Assembly: GCA_018970205.1 (NCBI GenBank)
Contig: JAGWWW010000007.1
Coordinates: 1-49,168, forward strand
Length of the DNA stretch: 49,168 bases
Direction of reading: 5' to 3'
Source of the DNA: Actinomycetales bacterium
GTDB lineage: Bacteria; Actinomycetota; Actinomycetes; S36-B12; UBA5976
Shown here: positions 37,532 to 46,208 of the stretch, piece after piece
How the letters are laid out: every line of letters starts with the position of its first letter
Position numbering within the stretch: the first letter of the stretch is position 1
Notes under the pieces: model-generated
The model's input: the letters and a program-made list of their open reading frames with translations, nothing else
Told to the model about the DNA's origin: nothing
Databases searched by the model: none
Made by a program: the position numbers and the translations under genes

Positions 37532-37860
37532 GCCTTGAAGAAGTGGCGCCGGATGGCGGCCACGTTGGAGAAGATGCGCAAAGTCAGGATGATGACGATC
37601 CCGGTGGAGATCTGCGAGCCGACGCCGAGGCTGTCACCAAGGAAGACGAGCAGCCCGGCGATGGTGACATTGGATGCGAAAGAGATGACGAAGACGCGGT
37701 CACTGAAGGCGCCGTCGAAGAGCGCGCGCAATGCACCGAGGACTGCGTCGAGTGCGGCGACCACTGCTATCGGGAGATAGGGCTGCATCCACAAAGGGAT
37801 GTCTGGCTTAAGGAGCACGCCGAGGAGCACGCCGGCGACGAGGCCCAGGACCGGGATCAT
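37528..37860 (-). CDS. sbp: Small basic protein (SBP, DUF1290)
   Basis: The 110-residue integral membrane protein has about three hydrophobic helices. It begins I-P-V-L-G-L-V-A-G-V-L-L-G and contains the family block Y-L-P-I-A-V-V-A-A-L-D-A-V-L-G-A-L-R-A near 28-46 and R-I-F-S-N-V-A-A-I-R-R near the end. SBP is always flanked by DUF881 genes in actinobacteria and many Firmicutes; the role is unknown. Confidence 0.9.
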   Translation of the reverse strand: MIPVLGLVAGVLLGVLLKPDIPLWMQPYLPIAVVAALDAVLGALRALFDGAFSDRVFVISFASNVTIAGLLVFLGDSLGVGSQISTGIVIILTLRIFSNVAAIRRHFFKA

Positions 37861-37869
37861 GCATGCACC

Positions 37870-38622
37870 TCAGTCGTTGACTCGGGCGGCCGGGGCCGCG
37901 ACTCTCAGGGACTCTGCTTGGGACTCTACGGCATGCTCACGATCCAGCCGGCGCAGCAGTGACTCGAATGTCGTGGTCGTCAACTGCCGTCCCGGAGGGT
38001 CCGCTGAGACCGCGCACACCCGGTAGGGCCAGTTGATGGGCCGGTATGCCACGAGGATCGCATCGCCGGCCGTACGCACGGCCGTCGTCGACGTCAGACG
38101 GATGCCGTTCACCGCCACAGCCGCGGCGCCTTGCAGCCACACCCGGTTGATGAGTTGCTGCAAGTCCCGGTCGGTGAACGCAGGCGTGACACCGGGTTTG
38201 CGTCGCACAGTCAGGCAGACGCCCGGGCCGGCTACGGCGCTTGCCCCGGCTGCGGCTTCAGCGATGCGCAGGCTGCGCAGGAGCTGTCGTCCCTGCGACG
38301 ACTCTGCGAGCTGGTCACGTGCAAGTGCCGCCAACTCAACGGTCGTGCGTCGGTTCTCGCCGGCGGTGCGCACGACGTCTGCTCGCAGCGCCTCCACGCG
38401 CGCGACCAGGCTCGCCTGTTGTGCACGCTGTTGCGGGGCGAGCAGGCGCGCCGAGGTGAGTGAGGCAGTGATGAGCAGCGTGACCAGGGCGGCCACTGCG
38501 ACGGATGACACCCACCAGCGCCCAGAGATGCGCGCCCGCTGCGCCGCCGGCGGGTAGTCGCTGGCGTACGCCTCCTCGGTCAGTTGCGACAGGAGGTTCC
38601 AGTGGGGCTTCGCCGGCTGCAT
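37870..38622 (-). CDS. DUF881 membrane-anchored protein (Rv1823 type)
   Basis: The 250-residue protein has a ~35-residue cytoplasmic N-terminus, a transmembrane helix (about 37-60), a coiled-coil region and a DUF881 domain with G-P-G-V-C-L-T-V and the L-Q-Q-L-I-N-R-V-W-L-Q-G-A-A-A-V-A-V-N-G block. It starts two bases after the pgsA-like stop. It is paralogous to the other DUF881 gene on the far side of SBP. Confidence 0.85.
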   Translation of the reverse strand: MQPAKPHWNLLSQLTEEAYASDYPPAAQRARISGRWWVSSVAVAALVTLLITASLTSARLLAPQQRAQQASLVARVEALRADVVRTAGENRRTTVELAALARDQLAESSQGRQLLRSLRIAEAAAGASAVAGPGVCLTVRRKPGVTPAFTDRDLQQLINRVWLQGAAAVAVNGIRLTSTTAVRTAGDAILVAYRPINWPYRVCAVSADPPGRQLTTTTFESLLRRLDREHAVESQAESLRVAAPAARVND

Positions 38623-38624
38623 CG

Positions 38625-39179
38625 TCAGCCCGCCAGATCCTGTATGCGCAGGACGCTACGCACGTAGTCCACGCCTGCCAGCCAATATGCCGCCGCGCCC
38701 AGCCACAGCACGATCACCGATGCGACCGCGGTTGCGGCCGAGTCGACAGCCTCGGCTAGGTACGCCAGCGGCAAACCCGTGAGGAGCGCGAAAGTGGCGC
38801 ATTTGCCGAGGTACGTCACCGGCAGCGCCCACCTACCGTGCTTGCGCAAGCGGGGCAGCATCGCCAGAAGGAGAACGTCCCGCAGCGCGACCGTGCCCAC
38901 CAGCGCCATCGGGACAATCCCCCGGGCTCCTAGGGCGACAGCGACGCAGACGATGGCCAGTCGGTCAGCCAACGGGTCGAGCAGGGTTCCCAGCGGCGTC
39001 ACCTGGTTGAGCCTGCGGGCGATCCTGCCGTCGAGCCAGTCGGTCACCGCGGCGATCATCAAGAGGCACACCGCGAGCGCGTCATGGCCGCCGCGGCCGA
39101 TGAGGAACGCGATGATCGGCACAAGCAGAAGGCGCAGGCCCGACAGTGCATTAGGCACCGTCAGGGCCCGCGCCCTCAC
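38625..39179 (-). CDS. CDP-alcohol phosphatidyltransferase (PgsA-like)
   Basis: The 184-residue membrane enzyme transfers a phosphatidyl group from CDP-diacylglycerol to an alcohol. The full motif D-G-x2-A-R-x8-G-x3-D-x3-D is present with Asp47, Asp50, Gly64, Asp68 and Asp72. It corresponds to Rv1822 (pgsA2), annotated as phosphatidylglycerophosphate or cardiolipin synthase; the acceptor is not certain. Confidence 0.9.
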   Translation of the reverse strand: MRARALTVPNALSGLRLLLVPIIAFLIGRGGHDALAVCLLMIAAVTDWLDGRIARRLNQVTPLGTLLDPLADRLAIVCVAVALGARGIVPMALVGTVALRDVLLLAMLPRLRKHGRWALPVTYLGKCATFALLTGLPLAYLAEAVDSAATAVASVIVLWLGAAAYWLAGVDYVRSVLRIQDLAG

Positions 39180-39196
39180 GCTTTCTTGCGGCTGGC

Positions 39197-39775
39197 TCAG
39201 AATGTGATCGGGTCCTTGGAGTGTGCGGACGCGTAGGTGGCGACGGCCTTGGTCTTGGTGACCGCGTCACCCATGAGGGTGAGCACCGACTTGATCGTGT
39301 TCGCGCCGGCGGCGCCGGCGGTCGCGATCTTCACAGCGTCGAGTCCACGGGCGGCCTGGCCCAGGGTCACCAGGCTGGTGCCGAGTGCGTTCAGGTTCGC
39401 GGTCATGGCGGCATCGGGGGACTTCAGGGAGACCAGGCCCTGGCCGATGAGGGTCGCGGCAGTGCCGGACGCCTTCATCTGCGTGACATAAGACGCCAAA
39501 GTCTTGCTGTCGGTGATCTTGATGGCCGCGGTCTTCTGCATCGCCAGCAGGGTGCTGTTCGAGTCGCGCAGGTACTGCAGCGAGCCGCTGTAGCGGATCC
39601 ACTGGGCCAGGGTCGGCTTGAGCAGGCCTGGGTCAACCGTCGCCGCTGAAGCAGACGCCGAGGCCGAGGCCGACGGGTTGGCGGTGGCGTTGTTCTTCGA
39701 GGCGCAGCCGGTGAGCGCGCCGCCGGTCAGAGCCAGGGCCGCGAGCAGGGCGCCAACGCGGGTGATTCGGGTCAT
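39197..39775 (-). CDS. Predicted lipoprotein
   Basis: The 192-residue protein has a short basic N-terminus, a hydrophobic core and a lipobox L-T-G-C with Cys24. A Ser/Ala-alternating linker follows, then a mostly helical domain of ~150 residues with regular Ala, Leu and Lys. I do not recognise the family. ATG 39775 has GGAAGACG just upstream; a TTG at 39787 is an alternative. It precedes the pgsA-like gene by 17 bases and may share its transcript. Confidence 0.75.
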   Translation of the reverse strand: MTRITRVGALLAALALTGGALTGCASKNNATANPSASASASASAATVDPGLLKPTLAQWIRYSGSLQYLRDSNSTLLAMQKTAAIKITDSKTLASYVTQMKASGTAATLIGQGLVSLKSPDAAMTANLNALGTSLVTLGQAARGLDAVKIATAGAAGANTIKSVLTLMGDAVTKTKAVATYASAHSKDPITF

Positions 39776-39819
39776 GTCGTCTTCCAATCCGTGTGCGGGG
39801 GCCGGGTCGACCGGGGGAA

Positions 39820-39825
39820 AGGGTA
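39820..39825 (-). promoter_or_regulatory. Candidate -10 box of the lipoprotein operon
   Basis: TACCCT on the minus strand lies 44 bases before the lipoprotein ATG, just past the tRNA gene. Confidence 0.4.
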
Positions 39826-39877
39826 CCGCGCGTGATGCAGCAGGTCACCCTTGCGTCGAGTCACCAATGCACCATCG

Positions 39878-39951
<74 letters not shown>

Positions 39952-39976
39952 TTGTCGCCTCACAGGCAACCTGCGA

Positions 39977-39982
39977 AGGGTA
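39977..39982 (-). promoter_or_regulatory. Candidate -10 box of tRNA-Pro
   Basis: TACCCT on the minus strand lies 25 bases before the tRNA 5' end, inside the short gap after helY. Confidence 0.4.
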
Positions 39983-40056
39983 GTGCTCGCCTTCACGAGG
40001 CTGTCTGCGCCCCCGGCCACGCACCCGCGCGGCGATGGCGGTGCTGACCTGAGGCT

Positions 40057-42741
40057 TCACCCGGCTGGGCCCATCGACACCAAACCCCGGTTCACCCGCT
40101 CAGTGGCCTCGCGGGCGGCGAGGGCGAGCGGGCTGGCCGCAGGGACCGCGGACTGCACGCCCGCGAGCCAGTCGATGACTTGCTTCATCCAGCGCACGAA
40201 GTCCCCCGGCGGCAGGTTGGCCGCCTTCAACGCCTCCGCCAAGGTGCCCCCGGCCGACCAGACCGACGCGGCTCGCACGAGGCCCGCGTCCAGAGGGCGC
40301 TGCGTGCTGACACCGTGGTCGGCCTCCACATCGACGATGTGGCTCCACAACCGGTAGATCTCCGGGAGCACCCGGCGCAGGGAAGCCGACTTCAGAGGCT
40401 GGTCGACTCTGGCCTCGTCGGTGCGCCCCTCGTACACGCAGAACGCGGCGGCGGCAGCCAAGTCATCGGGGTTGAGGTCATCGAGCAGCCCGGCCCGGAT
40501 GACTTCGGTGGTCAGCAGGTCAAGGTCTGCATACACCCGCGCCAGGACGCGGCCGGCATCGGTCACCTCAAGCGACGGGTCGCGTGTGAGGTATCCGAGG
40601 TCAGCCAGAACCGCGCACACACGTTGGAACTGCCGGCCGAGCGAGCCTGCGCGCGCATCGACCCGGGTGCGCATCTGCGCTGACTCCCGCAACGCCCGGT
40701 TGCGCAACTCGGCGGCGCGGGCGTGCGCCTCCCGGTCGTGGCAGCCGTGGCACGGGTGTGCGCGCAATCTGGCGCGCAGGTCGGAAATCCCGGCGTCCGC
40801 ATCGACCGCCCGGGGCCGGGCGGTCTCGCCTGCCCGGATCTGCGATGTCGCATCCTTGAGCAGTCCGGCGAGCTGTTTGCGCGCGGATGCGCTACGCACG
40901 CTGAAGGCGCCCGGGATGCGGACCCGGGTGAGAACTGACACCGGTGCATCGACATCGATCCACGAGACCCGGCGCAGCACCCTGTCCACGCCCAGGACCA
41001 GCGGCCGGGCGGCGTCATCAACGCGCCCGGCGTCGGTCTGCACGACCACTGCGAACCCGCTGCGCCGCCCGCGGCTGACCATGATCACGTCTCCCCGGTG
41101 AAGCCGTCGAAGGCCCTCATCGACCTCGGCCCGCATCGCCTCGCTGCGGCGACCCGACGCGGCGCGCTCCGCTGCCCCTAGTTCGGCACGCAGGCCGAAG
41201 TACTCGGAGAAGTCGCCGAGGTGGCAGGTGATGGCCTCGGTGTGCTCCGCCGCAGCCCGAGCCAGTCGTTGGGACTGCTCGCTGAGACCTGCGAGGCGCG
41301 CATCGACCTGGAACTGGGCGAATGACCGCTCGAGCAACTCCACGGCGAGGTCCGGCCCGTGGCGCAGGAGCAGGTTCACGGCCATGTTGTACGTCGGGCG
41401 GAAACTGCTGGCCAGAGGGTAGGTGCGGGTTGACGCGAGTCCGCCGAGGTGACCGAGGTCCAGCGAGGGCTCCCAGACCACGACGGCGTTCCCGAGCTCA
41501 TCAAGTCCGCGGCGGCCGGCGCGGCCTGTGAGTTGCGTGTACTCCCCCGCCGACAGCGCCACGTGCGCGCTGCCGTTCCACTTCGTGAGGCGTTCGATGA
41601 CGACGCTGCGGGCCGGCATGTTGATGCCCAGGGCAAGGGTCTCGGTGGCGAACACCACCTTGATGAGCCCTTCCTGGAACAGTCGCTCGACGACCTCCTT
41701 GAACAGCGGCACCAGTCCGGCGTGGTGCGCGGCGACGCCGGCTTGCAACGACTCCCGCCAGTCGTGCCAGCCGAGCACGCCTAGGTCTGCGTCGGGCAGC
41801 GCCGCACACATGTCATCGACGATGCCGCGGATGATGAGGCGCTCTTCGTGGCTCGTCAGCCTCACTGCGGCCGCCCGGCACTGCTCCAACGCCGCGTCGC
41901 AACCTGCGCGCGAGAAGATGAAATACACCGCCGGGAGCATCCGCAGGCCCTCAAGCTCCTCGACCACATCGATGCGGCTTGGCCGGTGTGCACGCTGGCG
42001 GGGGGCGACGGGCCGATTGAGCCGGCGGGCAGTGGCGACCACCTCGGCGCTGATGGCGGTGCCGGTGGAGAAGAGCGGCTGCACGCGGCCGTCGATGAAG
42101 ACGTGCTGATCGAGTGGGACCGGCCGGTGCTCCTCGACGACCACCTCGACGTCTCCGCGGGTCTGCCCGAGCCAGCGGCCGAACTCCTCGGCGTTGCTCA
42201 CGGTGGCTGACAGCGCCACCACCTTCACCTCAGCAGGCAGGTGGATGATCACCTCCTCCCACACCGAGCCTCGAGTGCGGTCGGCGAGGTAGTGCACCTC
42301 GTCCATCACGACCACGTGCAGCGCCGCGAGGCCCGCGGGGTCGGCGTAGACCATGTTGCGGAGAACCTCGGTGGTCATCACCACCACCTGGGCGTCGGGG
42401 TTCACGCTGGTGTCCCCGGTCAGCAGCCCGACGCTGTGCGCGCCGAAGGCCTCTTGGAACTCCCGGAACTTCTGGTTGCTCAGCGCCTTGATCGGAGTTG
42501 TGTAGAACGCACGGCCGCCCCGGCGCAGCGCGAGGTAGGCGGCGAACTCCCCGACCACGGTCTTCCCGCTCCCCGTCGGTGCGGCCACGAGGACGCCGGC
42601 GCCGCGCAGCAGCGCACGGCAAGCGCGGACCTGGAAGTCGTCGAGGGTGTAGGGCAAGCCGTCTGCGAAGTCGCGCAGCCCGCCGCCCGCATCCGCCTGT
42701 CGCTGTCGCGCCGCCGCGTAGCGCTCAGCGGGCGTGGACAT
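40057..42741 (-). CDS. helY: Ski2-like DEAD/DEAH RNA helicase HelY
   Basis: The 894-residue helicase has Walker A A-P-T-G-S-G-K-T at 54-61, P-I-K-A-L-S-N-Q-K-F, the DEVH box near 147-150 and S-A-T near 177. Motif VI is T-G-R-A-G-R-R-G-L-D, and a long Ski2/Mtr4-type C-terminal region follows. Members are thought to unwind structured RNA during turnover. It is the last gene of the pafBC-tat run, nine bases after tatC, as in Mycobacterium. Confidence 0.94.
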   Translation of the reverse strand: MSTPAERYAAARQRQADAGGGLRDFADGLPYTLDDFQVRACRALLRGAGVLVAAPTGSGKTVVGEFAAYLALRRGGRAFYTTPIKALSNQKFREFQEAFGAHSVGLLTGDTSVNPDAQVVVMTTEVLRNMVYADPAGLAALHVVVMDEVHYLADRTRGSVWEEVIIHLPAEVKVVALSATVSNAEEFGRWLGQTRGDVEVVVEEHRPVPLDQHVFIDGRVQPLFSTGTAISAEVVATARRLNRPVAPRQRAHRPSRIDVVEELEGLRMLPAVYFIFSRAGCDAALEQCRAAAVRLTSHEERLIIRGIVDDMCAALPDADLGVLGWHDWRESLQAGVAAHHAGLVPLFKEVVERLFQEGLIKVVFATETLALGINMPARSVVIERLTKWNGSAHVALSAGEYTQLTGRAGRRGLDELGNAVVVWEPSLDLGHLGGLASTRTYPLASSFRPTYNMAVNLLLRHGPDLAVELLERSFAQFQVDARLAGLSEQSQRLARAAAEHTEAITCHLGDFSEYFGLRAELGAAERAASGRRSEAMRAEVDEGLRRLHRGDVIMVSRGRRSGFAVVVQTDAGRVDDAARPLVLGVDRVLRRVSWIDVDAPVSVLTRVRIPGAFSVRSASARKQLAGLLKDATSQIRAGETARPRAVDADAGISDLRARLRAHPCHGCHDREAHARAAELRNRALRESAQMRTRVDARAGSLGRQFQRVCAVLADLGYLTRDPSLEVTDAGRVLARVYADLDLLTTEVIRAGLLDDLNPDDLAAAAAFCVYEGRTDEARVDQPLKSASLRRVLPEIYRLWSHIVDVEADHGVSTQRPLDAGLVRAASVWSAGGTLAEALKAANLPPGDFVRWMKQVIDWLAGVQSAVPAASPLALAAREATERVNRGLVSMGPAG

Positions 42742-42750
42742 GGCGTCAGC

Positions 42751-43572
42751 CTATGAGCCGGGCAGCGGTGAGGTTTCATCGTCAGCCCACTGCGGCTGCT
42801 GCGTGCGGCGGCGTCGGTCGACGAGCGCGCAAATGCCGATGGCTAAGAATGAGACCGTCAGCATCGGCACAGCCAGAACCAGCATGTTGATCGGGTCGCC
42901 GGTGGGCGTCGCGACCGCGGCGAACAGGAGCACGCCGATGAGCAGTTGCCGCCACCAGCCGGCCAGGGTGCGCGCGGAGACGACGCCGGCAGCATTGAGG
43001 CCGACGATGAACACCGGCAGCAGGAAGGCGCAGCCGAAGACGAGGAGCATGCGGCAGATGAACGAGATGTAGGTCGCGACCGGGATGATGTTGGAGACCC
43101 CGGCAGGGGTGAACCCGATGAGCAGGCTCAAAGCCTGCGGCATGACGCGGTACGCGATGAGCAGTCCGCCGAGGAAGAGCGGCACCGCGGCCGCGAGGAA
43201 TCCCCACACCCGTCGGCGCTCCCGGAGATTCAAACCCGGCGCGATGAACCGCCAGGTGTGGAACAGCCACACGGGGGACGCGACAACCAAGCCAGCCATG
43301 GCGCAGACCTGCAACTGCAGCGTGAACGGCTCCGCAACGCCTGCCATCGCCAGCAAGACGTCTGCGCGATCGGCACGGTGCAACGCCGTCGTCAGCGGTT
43401 CCCGCAACAATGTGAACAGGTCCGCGTACACCACCCACGCGCCGACCGCGCCGACGACCACCGCTGCCGTTGACCACGCAAGCCGCCGCCGGATCTCCCG
43501 GAGGTGCTCCATCACGGGCATGGCGGCGTGCTTGTCCCGCCGGCGTTCGCGGGACTTGCTCCTCAGGCTCAT
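42751..43572 (-). CDS. tatC: Sec-independent translocase TatC
   Basis: TatC is the receptor of the twin-arginine pathway for folded proteins. The 273 residues have six transmembrane helices, M-P-V-M-E-H-L-R-E-I-R-R-R-L near 18-31 (signal-recognition site), and F-H-T-W-R-F-I-A-P-G-L near 104-114. A basic cytoplasmic tail follows. It pairs with the tatA gene just upstream; no tatB is in the window. Confidence 0.95.
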   Translation of the reverse strand: MSLRSKSRERRRDKHAAMPVMEHLREIRRRLAWSTAAVVVGAVGAWVVYADLFTLLREPLTTALHRADRADVLLAMAGVAEPFTLQLQVCAMAGLVVASPVWLFHTWRFIAPGLNLRERRRVWGFLAAAVPLFLGGLLIAYRVMPQALSLLIGFTPAGVSNIIPVATYISFICRMLLVFGCAFLLPVFIVGLNAAGVVSARTLAGWWRQLLIGVLLFAAVATPTGDPINMLVLAVPMLTVSFLAIGICALVDRRRRTQQPQWADDETSPLPGS

Positions 43573-43600
43573 CTGGCTTGGCGCTGAATGTGGACGGGCG

Positions 43601-43801
43601 TCAGGGTTGACGCGGGCCGTCCTCCGGAACTGCGCCCTTGGCTTCGTCGCGGGGCTCGTCGGTCATGCCCCGGGTCTCGGCTTTGAGGATGCGCAGGGAG
43701 CGACCCAGACCGCGGGCCGCATCCGGAAGCCGTTTCGCTCCGAACAGGAGCAGGATCGCTGCCAGCAGCAGGAGGATCTCGGGTCCGCCTAATGAACGCA
43801 T
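43601..43801 (-). CDS. tatA: Sec-independent translocase TatA
   Basis: The 66-residue protein has a single N-terminal transmembrane helix (about 8-20), the F-G-A-K-R-L-P-D hinge, and an amphipathic helix with an acidic tail. It forms the translocation pore with TatC. A GCGAGGC site and a small 5-bp hairpin (43818-43833) lie in the 44-base gap after the zinc-ribbon gene. Confidence 0.93.
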   Translation of the reverse strand: MRSLGGPEILLLLAAILLLFGAKRLPDAARGLGRSLRILKAETRGMTDEPRDEAKGAVPEDGPRQP

Positions 43802-43845
43802 GTGTCGCCTCGCTTTCTACGGCCGGGGGTGGCCGCTACGCAGGT

Positions 43846-44136
43846 TCAGGAGTCCAGTGTCAGTGCGTCTGCGACGAGGCAGTCGTTTTCCTTGAGGTAT
43901 CGAGTGGCGGCGGCGAGGAAGTCCGGGGTCAGGGGGCCGAGGTCGGCCACCACCCTCACCCCCGCTGCCGCGAGGCGGTCGATGGTGACATGGTCGGTCG
44001 GACGCAGCACATCTTCCTCGCAGGAAGTGCAGGTGAACTCGTAATAGGCCGCAGTCTCTTGGCGCCGCCCCAGAAGCTGCCAGACCATCAGGTCGAGGTC
44101 GCCGCAGCGCGGGCAGGTCACTTTGATGACTGTCAT
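43846..44136 (-). CDS. Small zinc-ribbon protein between pafC and tatA
   Basis: The 96-residue protein has C-P-R-C (8-11) and C-T-S-C (36-39), which would bind one zinc, followed by an alpha-beta C-terminal part. No enzyme motif is present. Its place between pafC and tatA is not part of the minimal Mycobacterium pafBC-tatAC run. A role as nucleic-acid-binding or adaptor protein is possible but unsupported. Confidence 0.7.
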   Translation of the reverse strand: MTVIKVTCPRCGDLDLMVWQLLGRRQETAAYYEFTCTSCEEDVLRPTDHVTIDRLAAAGVRVVADLGPLTPDFLAAATRYLKENDCLVADALTLDS

Positions 44137-44187
44137 CTCGTCTCCGGGGGGGGTAGAGGCGGCTGGTGCGCCCGCGAGTCACGGCGA

Positions 44188-44193
44188 ACTGTA
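44188..44193 (-). promoter_or_regulatory. Candidate -10 box of the zinc-ribbon-tatAC-helY run
   Basis: TACAGT on the minus strand lies ~51 bases before the zinc-ribbon ATG. Between them is a run of eight C (44153-44146), directly before the GGAGA ribosome-binding site. Confidence 0.4.
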
Positions 44194-44240
44194 CGCCCCC
44201 GGAGAAGGACCCCGGACTCCTCGGCTCCCCCGAATGGCTG

Positions 44241-45221
44241 TCACGACTCGAGTGCATCGCGGGCTCGTGATCTGATGTGGGCAACGAGATCCTCGGGGCC
44301 GGTGACCGTCAGCACGTCTGCGTGCGACAACGCCCACCGCACCGCCCACTCCATGCTGCCGGCGGGGAAGCTGGCGATGATGGGGGCGCCGGCCGGTGAC
44401 TGCACCACGCACCCGGGCAGCCCGTCAATCGCCCACGCCGAACTCGCGGGTCCGGTGACATGCACCCGGAGTGCAGCGGAGTCTTGGAGAGCACCTGCAC
44501 GGTCGAGCACGTCGGGACGGCGCGGCTCCTCATCGCTGAGATCAGCGCGCAGGATGCGGTCGACCCGGAAGGAGCGGACCTCTTCGGCTCGTCGACACCA
44601 GGCGTCGACCCGCTCCAGGCCGCCGGCCTCGACGATGAGTTCCAGGGGCTCGATGATGCGCGTGCTCACCTCGTCGCGACCGTCGGGGAGGTAGTCGATC
44701 GTCAGGCAGTGTCCGGTGGCCAGTGACTGCATCACTGTGGCGACGACGGCAGAGCGTGACGGCGCTTTACCCCGCGGGAGGAATTGCCCGGGCACGGTCT
44801 CGCCTGGACCGATGGTGGTGAGTTTCGCCCGGGCAGTGGGGATGGCCGTGAAGCCTGAGCCGACCATCGTCTCGAGCACATCGAGCGCCAAGACCAAGCG
44901 CGCCGCCTCCGCGGCTGCGATCCGCGTGGGCCGGTCGAACTGCAAGCTTTCTATGACCACGATGGTGCAGTCGTCATCGACATGGACGTCGGTGTCATCT
45001 TCCGCCGAGTCCGTTGACCAGAACTCGATGTTGATGCTCTCCCCCGGGTGCATCCCCGGCAGTTCGGTCGACCCGAGGTCACGAAGGTCTTGGACCAGTT
45101 GCGAGGTCGTGATGCCGAAATGCGCGGCTGCTTCCTTGATGGTCACGCCCGGGTGGGCTTTCAGCCACGGCAGAAGGACGAGGAACCGCTGGACTCGGGC
45201 GACGGCGGATTCAGTGGGCAT
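44241..45221 (-). CDS. pafC: Transcription regulator PafC
   Basis: PafC and PafB form a heteromeric activator of the mycobacterial RecA-independent DNA damage response. The 326-residue product has an N-terminal winged helix (R-V-Q-R-F-L-V-L-L-P-W-L and K-E-A-A-A-H-F-G-I) and WYL-domain strands (L-T-I-D-Y-L, I-I-E-P-L-E-L, F-R-V-D-R-I). ATG 45221 is within pafB by 11 bases, so the pair is coupled; an earlier in-frame start would lie deeper in pafB. Confidence 0.92.
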   Translation of the reverse strand: MPTESAVARVQRFLVLLPWLKAHPGVTIKEAAAHFGITTSQLVQDLRDLGSTELPGMHPGESINIEFWSTDSAEDDTDVHVDDDCTIVVIESLQFDRPTRIAAAEAARLVLALDVLETMVGSGFTAIPTARAKLTTIGPGETVPGQFLPRGKAPSRSAVVATVMQSLATGHCLTIDYLPDGRDEVSTRIIEPLELIVEAGGLERVDAWCRRAEEVRSFRVDRILRADLSDEEPRRPDVLDRAGALQDSAALRVHVTGPASSAWAIDGLPGCVVQSPAGAPIIASFPAGSMEWAVRWALSHADVLTVTGPEDLVAHIRSRARDALES

Positions 45222-46182
45222 GCTGTCCGCCTGACGCCGCCTCCAAGATGGACCGTACCTGTGCGCGCAGCGTGACTGGTTCCGCCACTTTCGCATCGGC
45301 GCCGTACCCAGCGATCAGGCGGGCTAGCCGCTGCTCGTTCCGGGCCGGCAGCGTGCACCTGTCCCACTGCGCGTCAACCTGCTCGATGGCGACGCTGTCC
45401 TGACGCAGTCGGTGGCAGGTGCCCCGCCGCACGAGCACGATCGGCGTTTCCACGGCGTCGCCGGGGCCCTGCAGCATGGCGGCGACATCGACATTCGGCG
45501 GCGGTGAATACGCACCTGGTGCTGATGCCACGGTCACTGGGCCGACGATCCTGTCAAGTCGGAAAGTTTTCCCCGCCGCAGCGGCGGTGTCGAGCCCGAG
45601 CAGGTACCAGCGCCCAGCCAGCGCTGTGACGCTCCACGGCTCAATCTCGCGTCGAGCAGGCGTCGCGTCAGCCGGTTTCAGGTAGGAGAACTCCACGCGG
45701 CTGCGGCTGCGCATCGCTTCAGTCAAGAGCTCCACGGGCTCAGGCATGGGGGTGAAGCGCAGCGCCTGCTCCAGCCAGGTCTCGACGGGTCCCCCACCGA
45801 TGGCATCCACCTGCAGCGCCGCATGCTCGACCGAGGCGGCTGCGCGCGTGCCTTCCCACAGGCGCGCAGCGAGGCTCACCGCGAGTGATTCCTCCGGGGT
45901 GAACGAGATCCCGCGTTCCTGCGTCTGCTGGTAGTTCACCCGGTACCCGATGAGCTCCTCGTTCTCGACGTCCTCGATCGCCTCGATCACGACGCCGATG
46001 TTGCGAAGGTCGTCTTTATCGCGCTCGAACATCCGCTCCCGGGCCTCGCGGCCGGGAGGGTAGAACGCGGTCATCCGCTCGAAGACTTCCGCCCGCGTCT
46101 TCGGGCGGCGCCCGGCGCTGAGCAGCACGAGCAAGGTGAACAGCCGCACTGCCTTGTCCTCGGCCGTTGTCTGTGCACTCAT
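45211..46182 (-). CDS. pafB: Transcription regulator PafB
   Basis: The 323-residue partner of PafC has an N-terminal helix-turn-helix region (R-L-F-T-L-L-V-L-L near 13-21), the conserved M-F-E-R-D-K-D-D-L-R block near 50-60, and WYL-domain strands such as R-V-E-F-S-Y-L and F-R-L-D-R-I. ATG 46182 is preceded by GATGAGG at a good distance; a GTG nine bases earlier is an alternative. The name derives from proteasome accessory factor, yet the proteasome genes are absent here. Confidence 0.92.
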   Translation of the reverse strand: MSAQTTAEDKAVRLFTLLVLLSAGRRPKTRAEVFERMTAFYPPGREARERMFERDKDDLRNIGVVIEAIEDVENEELIGYRVNYQQTQERGISFTPEESLAVSLAARLWEGTRAAASVEHAALQVDAIGGGPVETWLEQALRFTPMPEPVELLTEAMRSRSRVEFSYLKPADATPARREIEPWSVTALAGRWYLLGLDTAAAAGKTFRLDRIVGPVTVASAPGAYSPPPNVDVAAMLQGPGDAVETPIVLVRRGTCHRLRQDSVAIEQVDAQWDRCTLPARNEQRLARLIAGYGADAKVAEPVTLRAQVRSILEAASGGQHAH

Positions 46183-46208
46183 GCGGCTCACCTCATCCGA
46201 CGGAGCCC

